Positions 26,488 to 34,615 of a stretch of DNA of 58,163 nt are shown here, piece by piece. Positions within the stretch are counted from its first letter, which is position 1. Each line of letters starts with the position of its first letter. The notes beneath the pieces were generated by a model, which was not told the DNA's origin, ran no database searches, and saw nothing but the letters and a program-made list of their open reading frames with translations. Source of the DNA: Pseudomonadota bacterium (GTDB lineage Bacteria; Pseudomonadota; Gammaproteobacteria; Steroidobacterales; Steroidobacteraceae); contig JANYBG010000135.1 of assembly GCA_025360865.1 (NCBI GenBank), forward strand, positions 1 through 58,163. Reading direction: 5' to 3'. Both the position numbers and the translations under genes were made by a program.

Positions 26488-27447
26488 CTAGGGGCGGGGC
26501 TGATCGAACCGCGCGGGAATCGTTGTCGACGACCCTTCAGGCTTACGAATGATGCTGGTCGCCATGGCGACAACGGAAGCGAGGTCGGATAGCTGGCCTG
26601 GGATGACCAGGGTCGTGCTTTCTTTGGCCAACTTGCCAAATTGACGTACGTATTCCTCGCCGATGCGCAGCTGCATGGCCTCGACCCCGCCACGCTCACT
26701 GAGCGCGCCTCCTACCTGTCGCAGGCCAGCGGCGGTCGCCGTCGCCACCGCCAGAATGGCGGCCGCCTGACCGTCGGCCTCGTTGATCTGCTGCTGCTTG
26801 GTGGCTTCAGAGGCCTTGATGACACGCTGCTTGTCGCCCTCAGCCTCGTTGATCTTGGCGTCGCGTTCGCCCTCGGAGGCGAGCACGACGGCGCGTTTCT
26901 CCCGCTCCGCGCGCATTTGCTTCTCCATGGCCGAAAGGATGTCCTTAGGAGGGGAGATATTCTTGATCTCGTAGCGCATCACCTTCACGCCCCAGGCCCC
27001 TGAGGCCTTGTCGAGCTCTGAGACAATGTTGGCGTTGATCGTCGCGCGAGCTTCGAATGTGCGATCCAGCTCAATCTTGCCGATCTCGCTGCGCAGCGTC
27101 GTCTGCGCCAGCTGGCCGATGGCGAATCCGTAGTTCGTGATGCCGTACGAGGCGAGGTGCGGGTCCAGGACCTGGAGGTAGAGAATCGCGTCGACGCCAA
27201 CCTGGACGTTGTCCCGGGTAATACAGATCTGCTCGGGGACATCATTGGCCTGTTCCTTCAGGCTGTGCCGATACGCTATGCGCTCGACGAACGGGATCAG
27301 AATGTGAAAACCCGCCTGCAGCGTGCGGCTGTAGCGACCGAGGTTCTCAATGACGAAGGCGCTTTGCTGCGGGACCACCGTGGCCGTTCGCCACACCAGA
27401 ACGACAGCCATGACGGCCAGCACGATAAACACATAGGGCACGTACAT
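26488..27447 (-). CDS. qmcA: SPFH/stomatin-like membrane protein, QmcA type
   Basis: The 319-residue protein has one N-terminal membrane segment (VPYVFIVLAVMAVVLVW), then the stomatin/prohibitin domain (VPQQSAFVIENLGRYSRTLQAG, FVERIAYRHSLKEQ, VGVDAILYLQVLDP) and a coiled-coil with the conserved motif NISPPKDILSAMEKQMRAER. A glutamate/alanine-rich helix ASEGERDAKINEAEGD follows. QmcA-type proteins form cage-like complexes in the inner membrane and associate with proteases such as FtsH. The upstream NfeD gene is 18 bases away on the same strand, the standard partner arrangement for this family. Confidence 0.92.
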   Translation of the reverse strand: MYVPYVFIVLAVMAVVLVWRTATVVPQQSAFVIENLGRYSRTLQAGFHILIPFVERIAYRHSLKEQANDVPEQICITRDNVQVGVDAILYLQVLDPHLASYGITNYGFAIGQLAQTTLRSEIGKIELDRTFEARATINANIVSELDKASGAWGVKVMRYEIKNISPPKDILSAMEKQMRAEREKRAVVLASEGERDAKINEAEGDKQRVIKASEATKQQQINEADGQAAAILAVATATAAGLRQVGGALSERGGVEAMQLRIGEEYVRQFGKLAKESTTLVIPGQLSDLASVVAMATSIIRKPEGSSTTIPARFDQPRP

Positions 27448-27465
27448 AGATATCTCGCCGAAGGC

Positions 27466-27897
27466 CTAGGAAACGGGTTCGACCAGCAGCGTCAGGTCGC
27501 TCACGCGCATGACGCGCGCGCGGGTGCCCGCGGCGATCGGGAGGGAGCTGTCGTTGCGTACCGTCCAGTGGGTCCCCTGGTATTCGGTTTGACAGGATTC
27601 ACCCGGCGCGAGCGGGCCTTGAAGCGTTATCACCCCGCCAGAAGGGCCGGTCTTCACCGTCGGCAAAGTGGGGCGAAATTTCTGATATACGCGGCTGCGA
27701 AACGCCAGCATCAGGACGACGGACAGGATCGCGAAAAGCCCCCACTGCGCCCAGGCGGCCACTGACGTGGAGGCGGCGAGCAGGCCGACGATCATCGCCG
27801 CGGAGCCGACGAAGACCAGGTAGAACTGCGCGTTCACGAACCCCAGTTCCGCGCCGAATAGGATCGCGCCGCCAATGATCCAACCCCACCAAGCCAT
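27466..27897 (-). CDS. NfeD-family membrane protein
   Basis: The 143-residue protein has two to three membrane helices (WWGWIIGGAILFGAELGFV; YLVFVGSAAMIVGLLAAS; WGLFAILSVVLMLAF) followed by a soluble OB-fold: GGVITLQGPLAPGESCQTEYQGTHW, in two adjoining parts, then TRARVMRVSDLTLLVEPV. This is the short NfeD form (NfeD1b) that pairs with stomatin-like proteins. The gene is the first of the NfeD-qmcA pair. The two proteins are thought to act together in membrane protein quality control. No promoter pattern is obvious in the upstream region. Confidence 0.9.
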   Translation of the reverse strand: MAWWGWIIGGAILFGAELGFVNAQFYLVFVGSAAMIVGLLAASTSVAAWAQWGLFAILSVVLMLAFRSRVYQKFRPTLPTVKTGPSGGVITLQGPLAPGESCQTEYQGTHWTVRNDSSLPIAAGTRARVMRVSDLTLLVEPVS

Positions 27898-28326
27898 CTT
27901 CTCGTACCTCGCTTAGGTGTGGGGGGATCGTGCTCCAGTGAATGCAAATGGTACACCCAATGGCGGGGTGGCGCTGATGCGCGGTCGCCCTCGGGGGGAG
28001 CCGGGCGACGGCGGTGTTGCTGGACTTTGTCTGAAGCGCCGCGCCGGGACGCCGCGCGGCCGCACATCCGCAAGGAGGCGGCCGGGCTCGCGCAGATCGT
28101 GCCGGTCAAGGATGGCGATCACGTCAGCGTCGTCGACTGGCGCCAGCACGCACTCGCGCGACGTCTGGCGTTAGACATCCTAGCCCTCTCAGGGTCGAGA
28201 GCCGCGGCGCTCCCAGGTTCCCTTGGTGAGCTCCCCAGCCGACCCTATCGGGCGTAGCGGCCGCCAGGTCCGCCCACCGACACGCGTGCGCGAAATGCAG
28301 CGCGCGTGAGCTGCCCTGCGCAGCCG
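27898..28326. other. 429-base stretch without a confident gene
   Basis: Short frames on both strands have alanine/arginine-biased composition. One plus-strand frame (about 28066-28190) reads KEAAGLAQIVPVKDGDHVS then WRQHALARRLALDIL, which looks protein-like but has no clear start or family. It may be an old gene remnant. Confidence 0.35.
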
Positions 28327-28524
28327 TTATCTCGTGGTTGGCGCTTGCGCCTGCGGGGTCGCTGGCTGTGGAGACACTGGGCCGGGGTAAGGCATTGGCA
28401 GCGGCACCGGCATCGGAATGATGATGGTTGAATGGGGCGGCCCGTGACCGGAACCGTCTTGCGCAACGGCGATCGCGGTTGTGGCTGAGGCGATAACCAG
28501 GAACGGGATGACGGTGAACTTCAT
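28327..28524 (-). CDS. Small secreted proline-rich protein
   Basis: The 65-residue product starts at ATG 28524 behind a strong GAGGAGAG site (6 bases away), which supports it as a real gene. Residues 1-21 are a signal peptide (MKFTVIPFLVIASATTAIAV, cleavage near AQD). The mature part of about 44 residues is rich in proline, methionine and histidine, with IIIPMPVPLPMPYPGP. No family is recognised. The composition could suit a periplasmic metal-binding or structural peptide, but this is a guess. Confidence 0.6.
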   Translation of the reverse strand: MKFTVIPFLVIASATTAIAVAQDGSGHGPPHSTIIIPMPVPLPMPYPGPVSPQPATPQAQAPTTR

Positions 28525-28973
28525 GCTAACTCTCCTCGGTCGCGGTGGGATGAATCGGTCGCGAAGTCAGAACGTGGTCAATCAGCGGGCTCGCGGCTGT
28601 CGCGTCCGCGTAACCACGCCCCACCAAGTAACTGTCCCGGAGAGACCTCGAATCTCAGTCGCCAAAAAAATCGATCGTGAGTGACACTCACGCGTCCGCC
28701 GGGACAGCTAGGACTTGAGAGTCGAGAACTCTCGCGACCCGGCGCCGCGCGAACGATTGCGCGCCTTACCGGCCGTGGAGGCACGCGAACGATGGCGATA
28801 ACCCGGACTCGTGGCCAAAGCCCGTGCACGCGCTCTCGGGTCTACCAGCCAGACGTGGCCGGCACTCGCCGCGATCGCCTTGCGCACCCCCGGGAGGCTT
28901 GCGGAGGTGGCCACGGGGGCAAGAGCCACGGGGGTGAGAGCCACGGAGGCCGCCCCGGCGCGGGGACTGAATC
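28525..28973. other. 449-base stretch with a palindrome, a 15-base repeat and a possible subtilase relic
   Basis: No intact gene is seen. A 15-base unit resembling GAGCCACGGGGGTGA recurs three times at about 28909-28955; one frame reads HGGKSHGGESHGGR and stops at 28977, overlapping the next gene start. At 28835-28900 two frames together give GSTSQ, PDVAG and LAAIALRTPGR. This resembles the GTSxATPHVAGxAAL block of S8 peptidases broken by a frameshift. That reading is weak. Confidence 0.3.
28676..28692 (-). terminator. Perfect palindrome with T-run on the minus strand, possible terminator
   Basis: CGTGAGTG-A-CACTCACG has perfect 8-bp arms. Read on the minus strand it is followed after six bases by seven T residues (28664-28670 as A on plus). 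The very short loop and the gap before the T-run make it a non-standard terminator; an operator is the alternative. Confidence 0.35.
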
Positions 28974-29183
28974 GTGAGCCGAGTGAATGTCGCGGTCGCT
29001 GTTGACGACGACGCAAGCTTCTGCATTTACGAGGTGGCCGCCGCGTGCCGCGCGGCGGGCCTTCGGCATACCGCTACACTCGCGGAGGTCGGACTACTGA
29101 TGGGATCGGTGGAGGCCGGCGTTCTGCCGCGACTCTGGGCCGTTGCCGGGGTCGTCGTCGTCGAGGTCGAAAGCCTGCCTTAG
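28974..29183 (+). CDS. Small peptidase-inhibitor-I9-fold protein (often mislabelled ketohydroxyglutarate aldolase)
   Basis: The 69-residue protein starts at GTG 28974, overlapping the preceding stop as GTGA. It reads MSRVNVAVAVDDDASFCIYEV, then AACRAAGLRHTATLAEVGLLMGSV (two adjoining parts) and AVAGVVVVEVE. This is the beta-alpha-beta-beta-alpha-beta plan of free-standing subtilisin-propeptide (I9) proteins: VNVxVxVDD, a helix, then GxLxGSV and a terminal AVxGVxxVE. Such proteins can act as chaperones or inhibitors of S8 peptidases. A broken S8-like segment just upstream would fit, but no intact peptidase is present in the window. It was likely missed by length cut-offs. Confidence 0.6.
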   Translation: MSRVNVAVAVDDDASFCIYEVAAACRAAGLRHTATLAEVGLLMGSVEAGVLPRLWAVAGVVVVEVESLP

Positions 29184-29190
29184 GCGTGAT

Positions 29191-29865
29191 TCACGGCGTG
29201 GTCTCAGCGGAGCGTCGAAGCGTGAAGGGAAAACTCTCAGGCGAGCCGGCGAGGTCCGGATCCGGTGCGATTCGCAGGACGTAATCGCCTGCCTCAAGTC
29301 GGGATGCGTCGGCGTAGCCTTGCACATAGCCATCCGCGTCGGCGGTAAGGCCGCCGATGGAGCCCACCAGCGTTGCAGAATGCGCTTGGTAGCGATCGAG
29401 GATCAGGCGGTACCGGGAAACGCGCGTCGCTGGCCTCGCGCGAAACTTGATGAGGCCGGACGGCGGAAGCCTCAGCGTGGGAGTTGTGCTTCCCCGTACC
29501 GCGACAAAGGTGAACTGCCCGGCGATCGCGCCGCCGGCGGCGCGCGGGTCAAGCGATGCCATCAATACCGGAGAGGTGCCCGAGCTGTTGTGCAGCCACA
29601 GAAACAGCCCAAGGCCAGCGACCACGGCTGCCGCGAGCACGGGCCGCCAGAGCCGAAAGTTGATGCGCCCGGGCGCCGCATTGGTCAGGTAGCCCTCGGA
29701 GCGCACCACCTCAAGTCCTTCGCGCAGCTGCAAGAATCGCTCGAGCTCACGCACAAGCTCGGGGTCGCCGACGAGCCGGTCCTCGAACCGTTCTCGTTCC
29801 TCGTCCGACAGACGTCCGACAACGTATGCGCGTATCCGCTGCAGCTCGCCGCTTACGTCTAACAC
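29191..29865 (-). CDS. Membrane-anchored anti-sigma-factor-like protein
   Basis: The 224-residue protein overlaps the sigma-factor gene by 7 bases and is its natural partner. Residues 1-60 form a short acidic helical domain (GELQRIRAYVVGRLSDEERE) of the anti-sigma N-terminal type, but without the His-Cys-Cys zinc motif. One membrane helix follows at about 73-92 (LWRPVLAAAVVAGLGLFLWL). Residues 100-224 form an exported beta-rich domain (TPTLRLPPSGLIKFRARP, YVLRIAPDPDLAG). The design suggests sequestration of the sigma factor until a periplasmic signal is sensed. No RseA/FecR domain is identifiable. Confidence 0.72.
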   Translation of the reverse strand: MLDVSGELQRIRAYVVGRLSDEERERFEDRLVGDPELVRELERFLQLREGLEVVRSEGYLTNAAPGRINFRLWRPVLAAAVVAGLGLFLWLHNSSGTSPVLMASLDPRAAGGAIAGQFTFVAVRGSTTPTLRLPPSGLIKFRARPATRVSRYRLILDRYQAHSATLVGSIGGLTADADGYVQGYADASRLEAGDYVLRIAPDPDLAGSPESFPFTLRRSAETTP

Positions 29866-30518
29866 CGCGCGCCGCCTGCGGCATACGCCAGGAAATTCAG
29901 GCCGAATAACGCGATGGTGAGCAGGTCACCTTTCCAGAATCCCTGCCTTTCAAGGAGCTCCTTGAACCGATTGCGAGCGCGAAAGATGACCCGATTGAAG
30001 TGCTCCTCGGACAAGCCCAGCTCCCGACAGATGTGCTCCTTATCCTCATCATTCAGATAGAACCGAACCAGGACCTCCCGATCCCGCGTTACCGGCATCG
30101 CATCGAGTGTCCGCCGCGCCGCGGTGACCCACTGCGGGCGACCCACTTTCTCCCAGTCCGGATCATCCTCGATCCCGGGGAGTTCATCGACGGCGTCGGC
30201 GCTGGAGAGCGCCGTGCGATCACGCCGACGGTGGTTTCGCAGATGGTTGAGGGCGACTCGATACAGGTACCCTCCCATGCGCTCCGGATGAGCGATTTCG
30301 CCGCGTCGCAGTTTCTCCAGCGTTGTGACGGCGGCGTCCTGAAGAATATCCGCGGCGACCTCTGGATCGCGAACCCGCCGCAAGATCAGCGCACGCAGTC
30401 CCGGGTAGTCCCGATACACCGCGGTCAGTCGCGAGACCGGATCCGCCACCGGCGCAAGTACGTCCGATTCCGGAGGGAGCATCGCGGCGGGTATTGCGTG
30501 TTCGTCGACGGCGGTCAT
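29859..30518 (-). CDS. ECF-type sigma-70 factor with hydrophobic C-terminal tail
   Basis: The 219-residue protein starts at ATG 30518 (MTAVDEHAIPAAML). The frame is open to 30743, but that part overlaps the signal-peptide region of the divergent CHAT gene. Region 2 is at about residues 45-100 (DPEVAADILQDAAVTTLEKL, GGYLYRVALNHLRNHRRR). Region 4 is at about 135-190 (TRDREVLVRFYLNDEDKEH, LGLSEEHFNRVIFRARNRFK). After region 4 comes an uncommon tail: LLTIALFGLNFLAYAAGG, hydrophobic enough for a membrane helix. The anti-sigma-like gene follows with a 7-base overlap. The CHAT gene diverges only 27 bases away. Confidence 0.85.
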   Translation of the reverse strand: MTAVDEHAIPAAMLPPESDVLAPVADPVSRLTAVYRDYPGLRALILRRVRDPEVAADILQDAAVTTLEKLRRGEIAHPERMGGYLYRVALNHLRNHRRRDRTALSSADAVDELPGIEDDPDWEKVGRPQWVTAARRTLDAMPVTRDREVLVRFYLNDEDKEHICRELGLSEEHFNRVIFRARNRFKELLERQGFWKGDLLTIALFGLNFLAYAAGGARC

Positions 30519-30545
30519 AATCCAAGTATAAGCCGCAACCACCAA

Positions 30546-33500
30546 ATGCCGCAGCGGATTGCCTTCTTTCACAGCGGGCTTGGGCTTCTTGCGGCAATCG
30601 TTCTCGTGGTCTGCGCGACGCCGGCGGCGTTGGCGAGCGTGTCGTGCGCCAACGCGCTCGGTGCGTCTGCCTTCAGCGCCGGCCCGCTCAGAATCGTTGG
30701 GCAGGTTCCCGCCTCTTTGGACTTGTTCCTCGTTCCAGGCCACGTGTACCTGTTCGAAGTCGCGGAGTCGGGGACCGACGCGATCGCTGAGATTCTCAAG
30801 GCGAAGAGTGAAGTCATCGCACGTGCCGACAACCCCGAGCGTCGCACGGGCACCCAGCGGGCCGTGGTCACCGCGCCGGATTCCGGCTTTCTCACCGTGC
30901 GCGTGAGGGGCAAGGACCAGATCAACGGAACCGGAACCGCCGCCGTTCGCGTTTTTGATCTTGTGGCACTGCGCACTCGACCTGACTGTATGGGGGTCTT
31001 CCGGACACTCGCCGCGGCGGATGCCGACTACGCTTTGGGACAGTTGATTTCACGGGGCCATTCGGCCTCCGGCGCCCATGGCGCGCGCGAGGCGTTCTTG
31101 CGGGCGGCGGACGGATACTCCACCGCCGAGCGCGCCCTCGCGGGTTCCGCGGACGCGCTCCTGCGTGGGCGGACGCTGCTTGCCCTCGCCGCGGTCGAAT
31201 ACTTCGATCTGGCCGACTGGGGGAATACGGTCGACTGGGCTAAGGCGGCGGCGCGGACCCTCGGCGGCGACGATGCGTATCGACGGGCGAGGGCTGATGC
31301 ACTCGTGGCCGCGGCGTGGATCGAGATCGGATCCCCCCCCGTGGCCGTAAGAACGGTCCGCGGCGATGAAACGAACTCAGGCGAACTTCTCGCGCGTGCG
31401 CGTGCGCAGCTACACCGCCTGAGTCGGTTTCACCTGCGGCGAGGCGAGACGTATGACGCGGGTCTGCAGTTCACGAACGTCGGATTGACTTACCTGTACG
31501 AGAGTCGCTTCCGGGAGTGCGTGTCGGCGTCCGCGAGATCAAGTCGCCTGTTTGGCGCCATCGGCGACACGCTACGCCGTGCCCAGGCATGGCAGAACCA
31601 GGCGTTGTGTCTGTGGGGGCTCGGGCGTCTGCCGGAGGCGCAACGCTGGTTCGAGCGCGCGCTCACAGACATCGGTCCGGAGCCCTTTCCAAGCATCTTT
31701 CTCGCCTCGATCACCAATACCGCGCTTGCGGACTACGCGCTAGGTCACTTCGACGAGTCGCTGCGCCTCTATGACCGCGCCCTTGGCTTCGCCCGAAGGG
31801 CCCAGTCCGAGCGAGATGAGGCGTACTGCCTCTACGGAATTGGCGTGAATTACTACGCGCTGGGAGACCGTGAGCGCGCGCGTGAGTTTCTCGAGCGTTC
31901 CCTCATCATCCGCACGGCGGCTTTGGATGTTCGCGGGCGGGTGACGAGTCTACGCGCGCTCGCGGCCGTGTCCGCTGATCAGGGCAGAATGGATGAGGCC
32001 GTTGCCGCCGACCGGGAGGCGCTCGGCCTTGCTGAGGCGCCGTCGTCAATGCAGCGCATCCGGATTCAGCTGGCGGCGCACACCGCCGCGGCCGGTTACC
32101 TGGAGGACGCGAAAGCGCAGCTTGACGATGTACTGCTGACGGGTCCGACAGCTGATCCGCTCATTCACGCTGAGGGACTGCTGCAACGCGCGGTCGTGCT
32201 TCGGAGAATGGGTCGACTGAGGGAAGCCGTGGCGGACCTCGGGGTGGCGCGGCCGCGCTTGCACCGGTTGGGCGGCGTCAGGGCCGAATTCGACGCGAAC
32301 CTTGAACTCGCGCGGACGCTGCGGCTCGCAGGACGAGCCGAGGATGCCCTCGCGGCTGTCGACCGGGCGCTGGGACAGGGTGCTGCCGTGCGCCTGCGGA
32401 CCGCGAATCCGGAGCTAAGGGTCCAGCTTGCGGCACCGCTGCGGTCAGCCTACGACGTCAAGATTGAATTGCAGCGGGCTCGTTACGAGGCGGCACTGGC
32501 GGCGGGGCGAAACGCTGAGGCCGATCGGCTCGCGGCTGCGTCTTTCGGCACCGCGGATGCTTCGCGCGCCCGCTCGCTCGCTGACCTTGCCGCTCAGGAA
32601 TACGCGCCTGCCGCGCGTCGCACGCTCGCATCGGAGTTCCGGCGCCGCGACGAACTCTATAGGGAGCTTTCGGGGCGTCGATTCGCGCTGGAATCCCGAG
32701 TGGACAGCTCCGGATCAGGCGACCCCCGCGCGAAGCATCTTACGAGTGATATCGCGGAACTTGAGCGTCAGGCCGACACGATCAGCACCCTGATCGCCAA
32801 AGGCTCCACACCCAGCGGCGGAACCTCGCGGCCGCGCGTGGCGGAAGGCGGTCCGCCACGCGTTCCGGAGGACAGCGTGCTCGTGTCGTATTGGCTGGGA
32901 TCCGAGTCCGCCTACGCCTGGGTTGTCACATCCACCGAGGTCCACTGGATACGTTTGCCGGGGCCCGCGGTGATTGACCGTCAGGCTGCCGCCTTTCGTC
33001 GTTCACTGACGCGGCTCGTGGACGTGCCGGTCGAGCGCCGCCTCCTGGATGCTCGCGCGCTGTACGAGCTGATCATCCGTCCGGTCGATCCCTGGCTATC
33101 GGGCGCGCGGCGTTGGGTGTTCATTCCTGACGGCTCGCTGGACTACGTGCCGTTCGCGGCGCTGCGAACGGCGGATGGGTTTGTCGCGATGCAGCACGAT
33201 GTCGCGGTTGCCCCGGCGGCATGGATGCTGAACGCGCATGAGGGGCGGCCGCCGCCGCAGGGCCGTCGTCAGTTGCTGCTCGTCGCTGATCCTGTGTATC
33301 AGGCCGATGATCCCCGCCTCGCGACCGTCGGCCCTGCGCCATCGATGGCCCAAACTTCGCCTCAGCGTTCGGGGGCGCCAGGCCTGTTCGGACCCCCGTA
33401 TCAACGCTTACCTTTCGCCGCGGCGGAGGCGACCGCGATCGCGGAACAGTTCTGGTCCGCGGACGTCGATCAACTAGTCGGCGTCGATGCGACACGTCAG

Positions 33501-34148
33501 CGGTTGCTCGCGATGGATTGGTCCAAATATCGCTTCATCCACGTCGCCACCCACGGCAGTGTGGACACACAGTTTCCGCAGCTCTCGGCCTTGATGCTCG
33601 GTTCCTACGACCCCAACGGTAACGCGGTGGATGGCGCGCTACGGGTTTCCGACCTGGCCCTTCTTACGCTCACCGCGGATGTCGCGATATTCAGCGCCTG
33701 TGACACAGCCCTTGGCAAGGAAGCCCCGGGCGAGGGCCTCATAGGCATCAGCTCAACCGCGCTCGCCCGGGGTGCTCGTGCCGTGGTGGGCTCGCTTTGG
33801 CCGATATCGGATGAGATCGGGGCGCGACTCATGACAGTGTTCTATAGATACCTGCTTCGTGACTCGTCGAGGGCGCCGGAAGCGCTCGGGGCGGCCGAGC
33901 GGGCCATCTTGGCCCGAGACGCCTCCGCTGACCCGGCCATCTGGGCTGCGTTTCAGGTTTCGGTGGTTGCACTTGGGCAAGCCCGCCCGGGCTTCAATGT
34001 GGGACCAGCGCAGGCTGCAACGAAGCTAAAGCCACAGGAGCGGCTCGACAACGATGGGGAGGTTCCAGCGACCGCCGATCAGTCCGCTGACGACATCCCG
34101 CTTACCGCGGTACCGGGCGAGGATATTTTCGCTCGCGCTATGCATTAG
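30546..34148 (+). CDS. Exported TPR-CHAT protease
   Basis: The protein has 1200 residues from ATG 30546; the long open frame further upstream lies over the sigma gene and is rejected. A signal peptide (LGLLAAIVLVVCATPAALAS) opens it. Next comes a PPC-like beta domain (about 40-150, FLVPGHVYLFEVAESG, DSGFLTVRVRG). TPR-type helical repeats run from about 290 to 760 (YCLYGIGVNYYALGDRERAR). The caspase-like CHAT domain fills about 850-1160. The catalytic dyad is intact: His1003 in HVATHGS and Cys1052 in FSACDTALG, followed by GARAVVGSLWPISD. A periplasmic CHAT beside an ECF sigma/anti-sigma pair suggests a stress- or damage-triggered protease. Its targets are unknown. Confidence 0.88.
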   Translation: MPQRIAFFHSGLGLLAAIVLVVCATPAALASVSCANALGASAFSAGPLRIVGQVPASLDLFLVPGHVYLFEVAESGTDAIAEILKAKSEVIARADNPERRTGTQRAVVTAPDSGFLTVRVRGKDQINGTGTAAVRVFDLVALRTRPDCMGVFRTLAAADADYALGQLISRGHSASGAHGAREAFLRAADGYSTAERALAGSADALLRGRTLLALAAVEYFDLADWGNTVDWAKAAARTLGGDDAYRRARADALVAAAWIEIGSPPVAVRTVRGDETNSGELLARARAQLHRLSRFHLRRGETYDAGLQFTNVGLTYLYESRFRECVSASARSSRLFGAIGDTLRRAQAWQNQALCLWGLGRLPEAQRWFERALTDIGPEPFPSIFLASITNTALADYALGHFDESLRLYDRALGFARRAQSERDEAYCLYGIGVNYYALGDRERAREFLERSLIIRTAALDVRGRVTSLRALAAVSADQGRMDEAVAADREALGLAEAPSSMQRIRIQLAAHTAAAGYLEDAKAQLDDVLLTGPTADPLIHAEGLLQRAVVLRRMGRLREAVADLGVARPRLHRLGGVRAEFDANLELARTLRLAGRAEDALAAVDRALGQGAAVRLRTANPELRVQLAAPLRSAYDVKIELQRARYEAALAAGRNAEADRLAAASFGTADASRARSLADLAAQEYAPAARRTLASEFRRRDELYRELSGRRFALESRVDSSGSGDPRAKHLTSDIAELERQADTISTLIAKGSTPSGGTSRPRVAEGGPPRVPEDSVLVSYWLGSESAYAWVVTSTEVHWIRLPGPAVIDRQAAAFRRSLTRLVDVPVERRLLDARALYELIIRPVDPWLSGARRWVFIPDGSLDYVPFAALRTADGFVAMQHDVAVAPAAWMLNAHEGRPPPQGRRQLLLVADPVYQADDPRLATVGPAPSMAQTSPQRSGAPGLFGPPYQRLPFAAAEATAIAEQFWSADVDQLVGVDATRQRLLAMDWSKYRFIHVATHGSVDTQFPQLSALMLGSYDPNGNAVDGALRVSDLALLTLTADVAIFSACDTALGKEAPGEGLIGISSTALARGARAVVGSLWPISDEIGARLMTVFYRYLLRDSSRAPEALGAAERAILARDASADPAIWAAFQVSVVALGQARPGFNVGPAQAATKLKPQERLDNDGEVPATADQSADDIPLTAVPGEDIFARAMH

Positions 34149-34482
34149 TTCCGTTGCCGCCACCGCCATCACCGGCGCGACCGAATCTGACGCGACCAGG
34201 ATCATGCATGCGCTCATCGTATGCGATGCTGGAGAAATCGCGGCCGATGGCGATGAGGTTTACAGGTGCAGCTTCACGCCGCCCGACCATTGCAACATCG
34301 TCACAGCAACCGAAACGCTGCTCAACGGGCCAGCGGGTGAGTCTCTCGAGGTGATCATCGCGGCGGACGGCACCCGCGTGACTTCGACCGTGACCGCGCT
34401 GCCGGCAGCCAGAGCGAATGGCGGTAAAGTGTCACGCCCGGAGATCAGCCTGACCGCGCGGATCAAGTGTCGCAGGTCGTAA
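34054..34482 (+). CDS. Small exported protein of unknown function, overlapping the CHAT gene end
   Basis: The frame gives 142 residues from ATG 34054 (AGGAG at 34036-34040, a long 13-base spacing), overlapping the last 95 bases of the CHAT gene in another frame. The region YRARIFSLALCISSVAATAI looks like a signal peptide. The mature part (ATESDATRIMHALIVCDAGE, VYRCSFTPPDHCNIVTATE) holds four cysteines in total, consistent with periplasmic disulfides. No family is recognised. A shorter start at ATG 34204 would lose the signal peptide. The position suggests coregulation with the CHAT protease, as partner, substrate or inhibitor. Confidence 0.5.
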   Translation: MGRFQRPPISPLTTSRLPRYRARIFSLALCISSVAATAITGATESDATRIMHALIVCDAGEIAADGDEVYRCSFTPPDHCNIVTATETLLNGPAGESLEVIIAADGTRVTSTVTALPAARANGGKVSRPEISLTARIKCRRS

Positions 34483-34615
34483 GGCATGGCAGCGGAGTTC
34501 CGCACCGCACGGGGGGCGGCCCCAATCGCGCTTGCGACGATCACGTGCTGACAGCGGCTTCGGAGGGCCCTCAGCATCGCACTCATGGGGATGGTTCGCC
34601 AACGGACGGTAAGTG

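Noticed and set aside
30000-30545. N-terminal extension of the CHAT frame over the sigma-factor gene
   Set aside because: The signal peptide at 30546 fixes the real start, and the upstream part is antisense to sigma regions 2-4.
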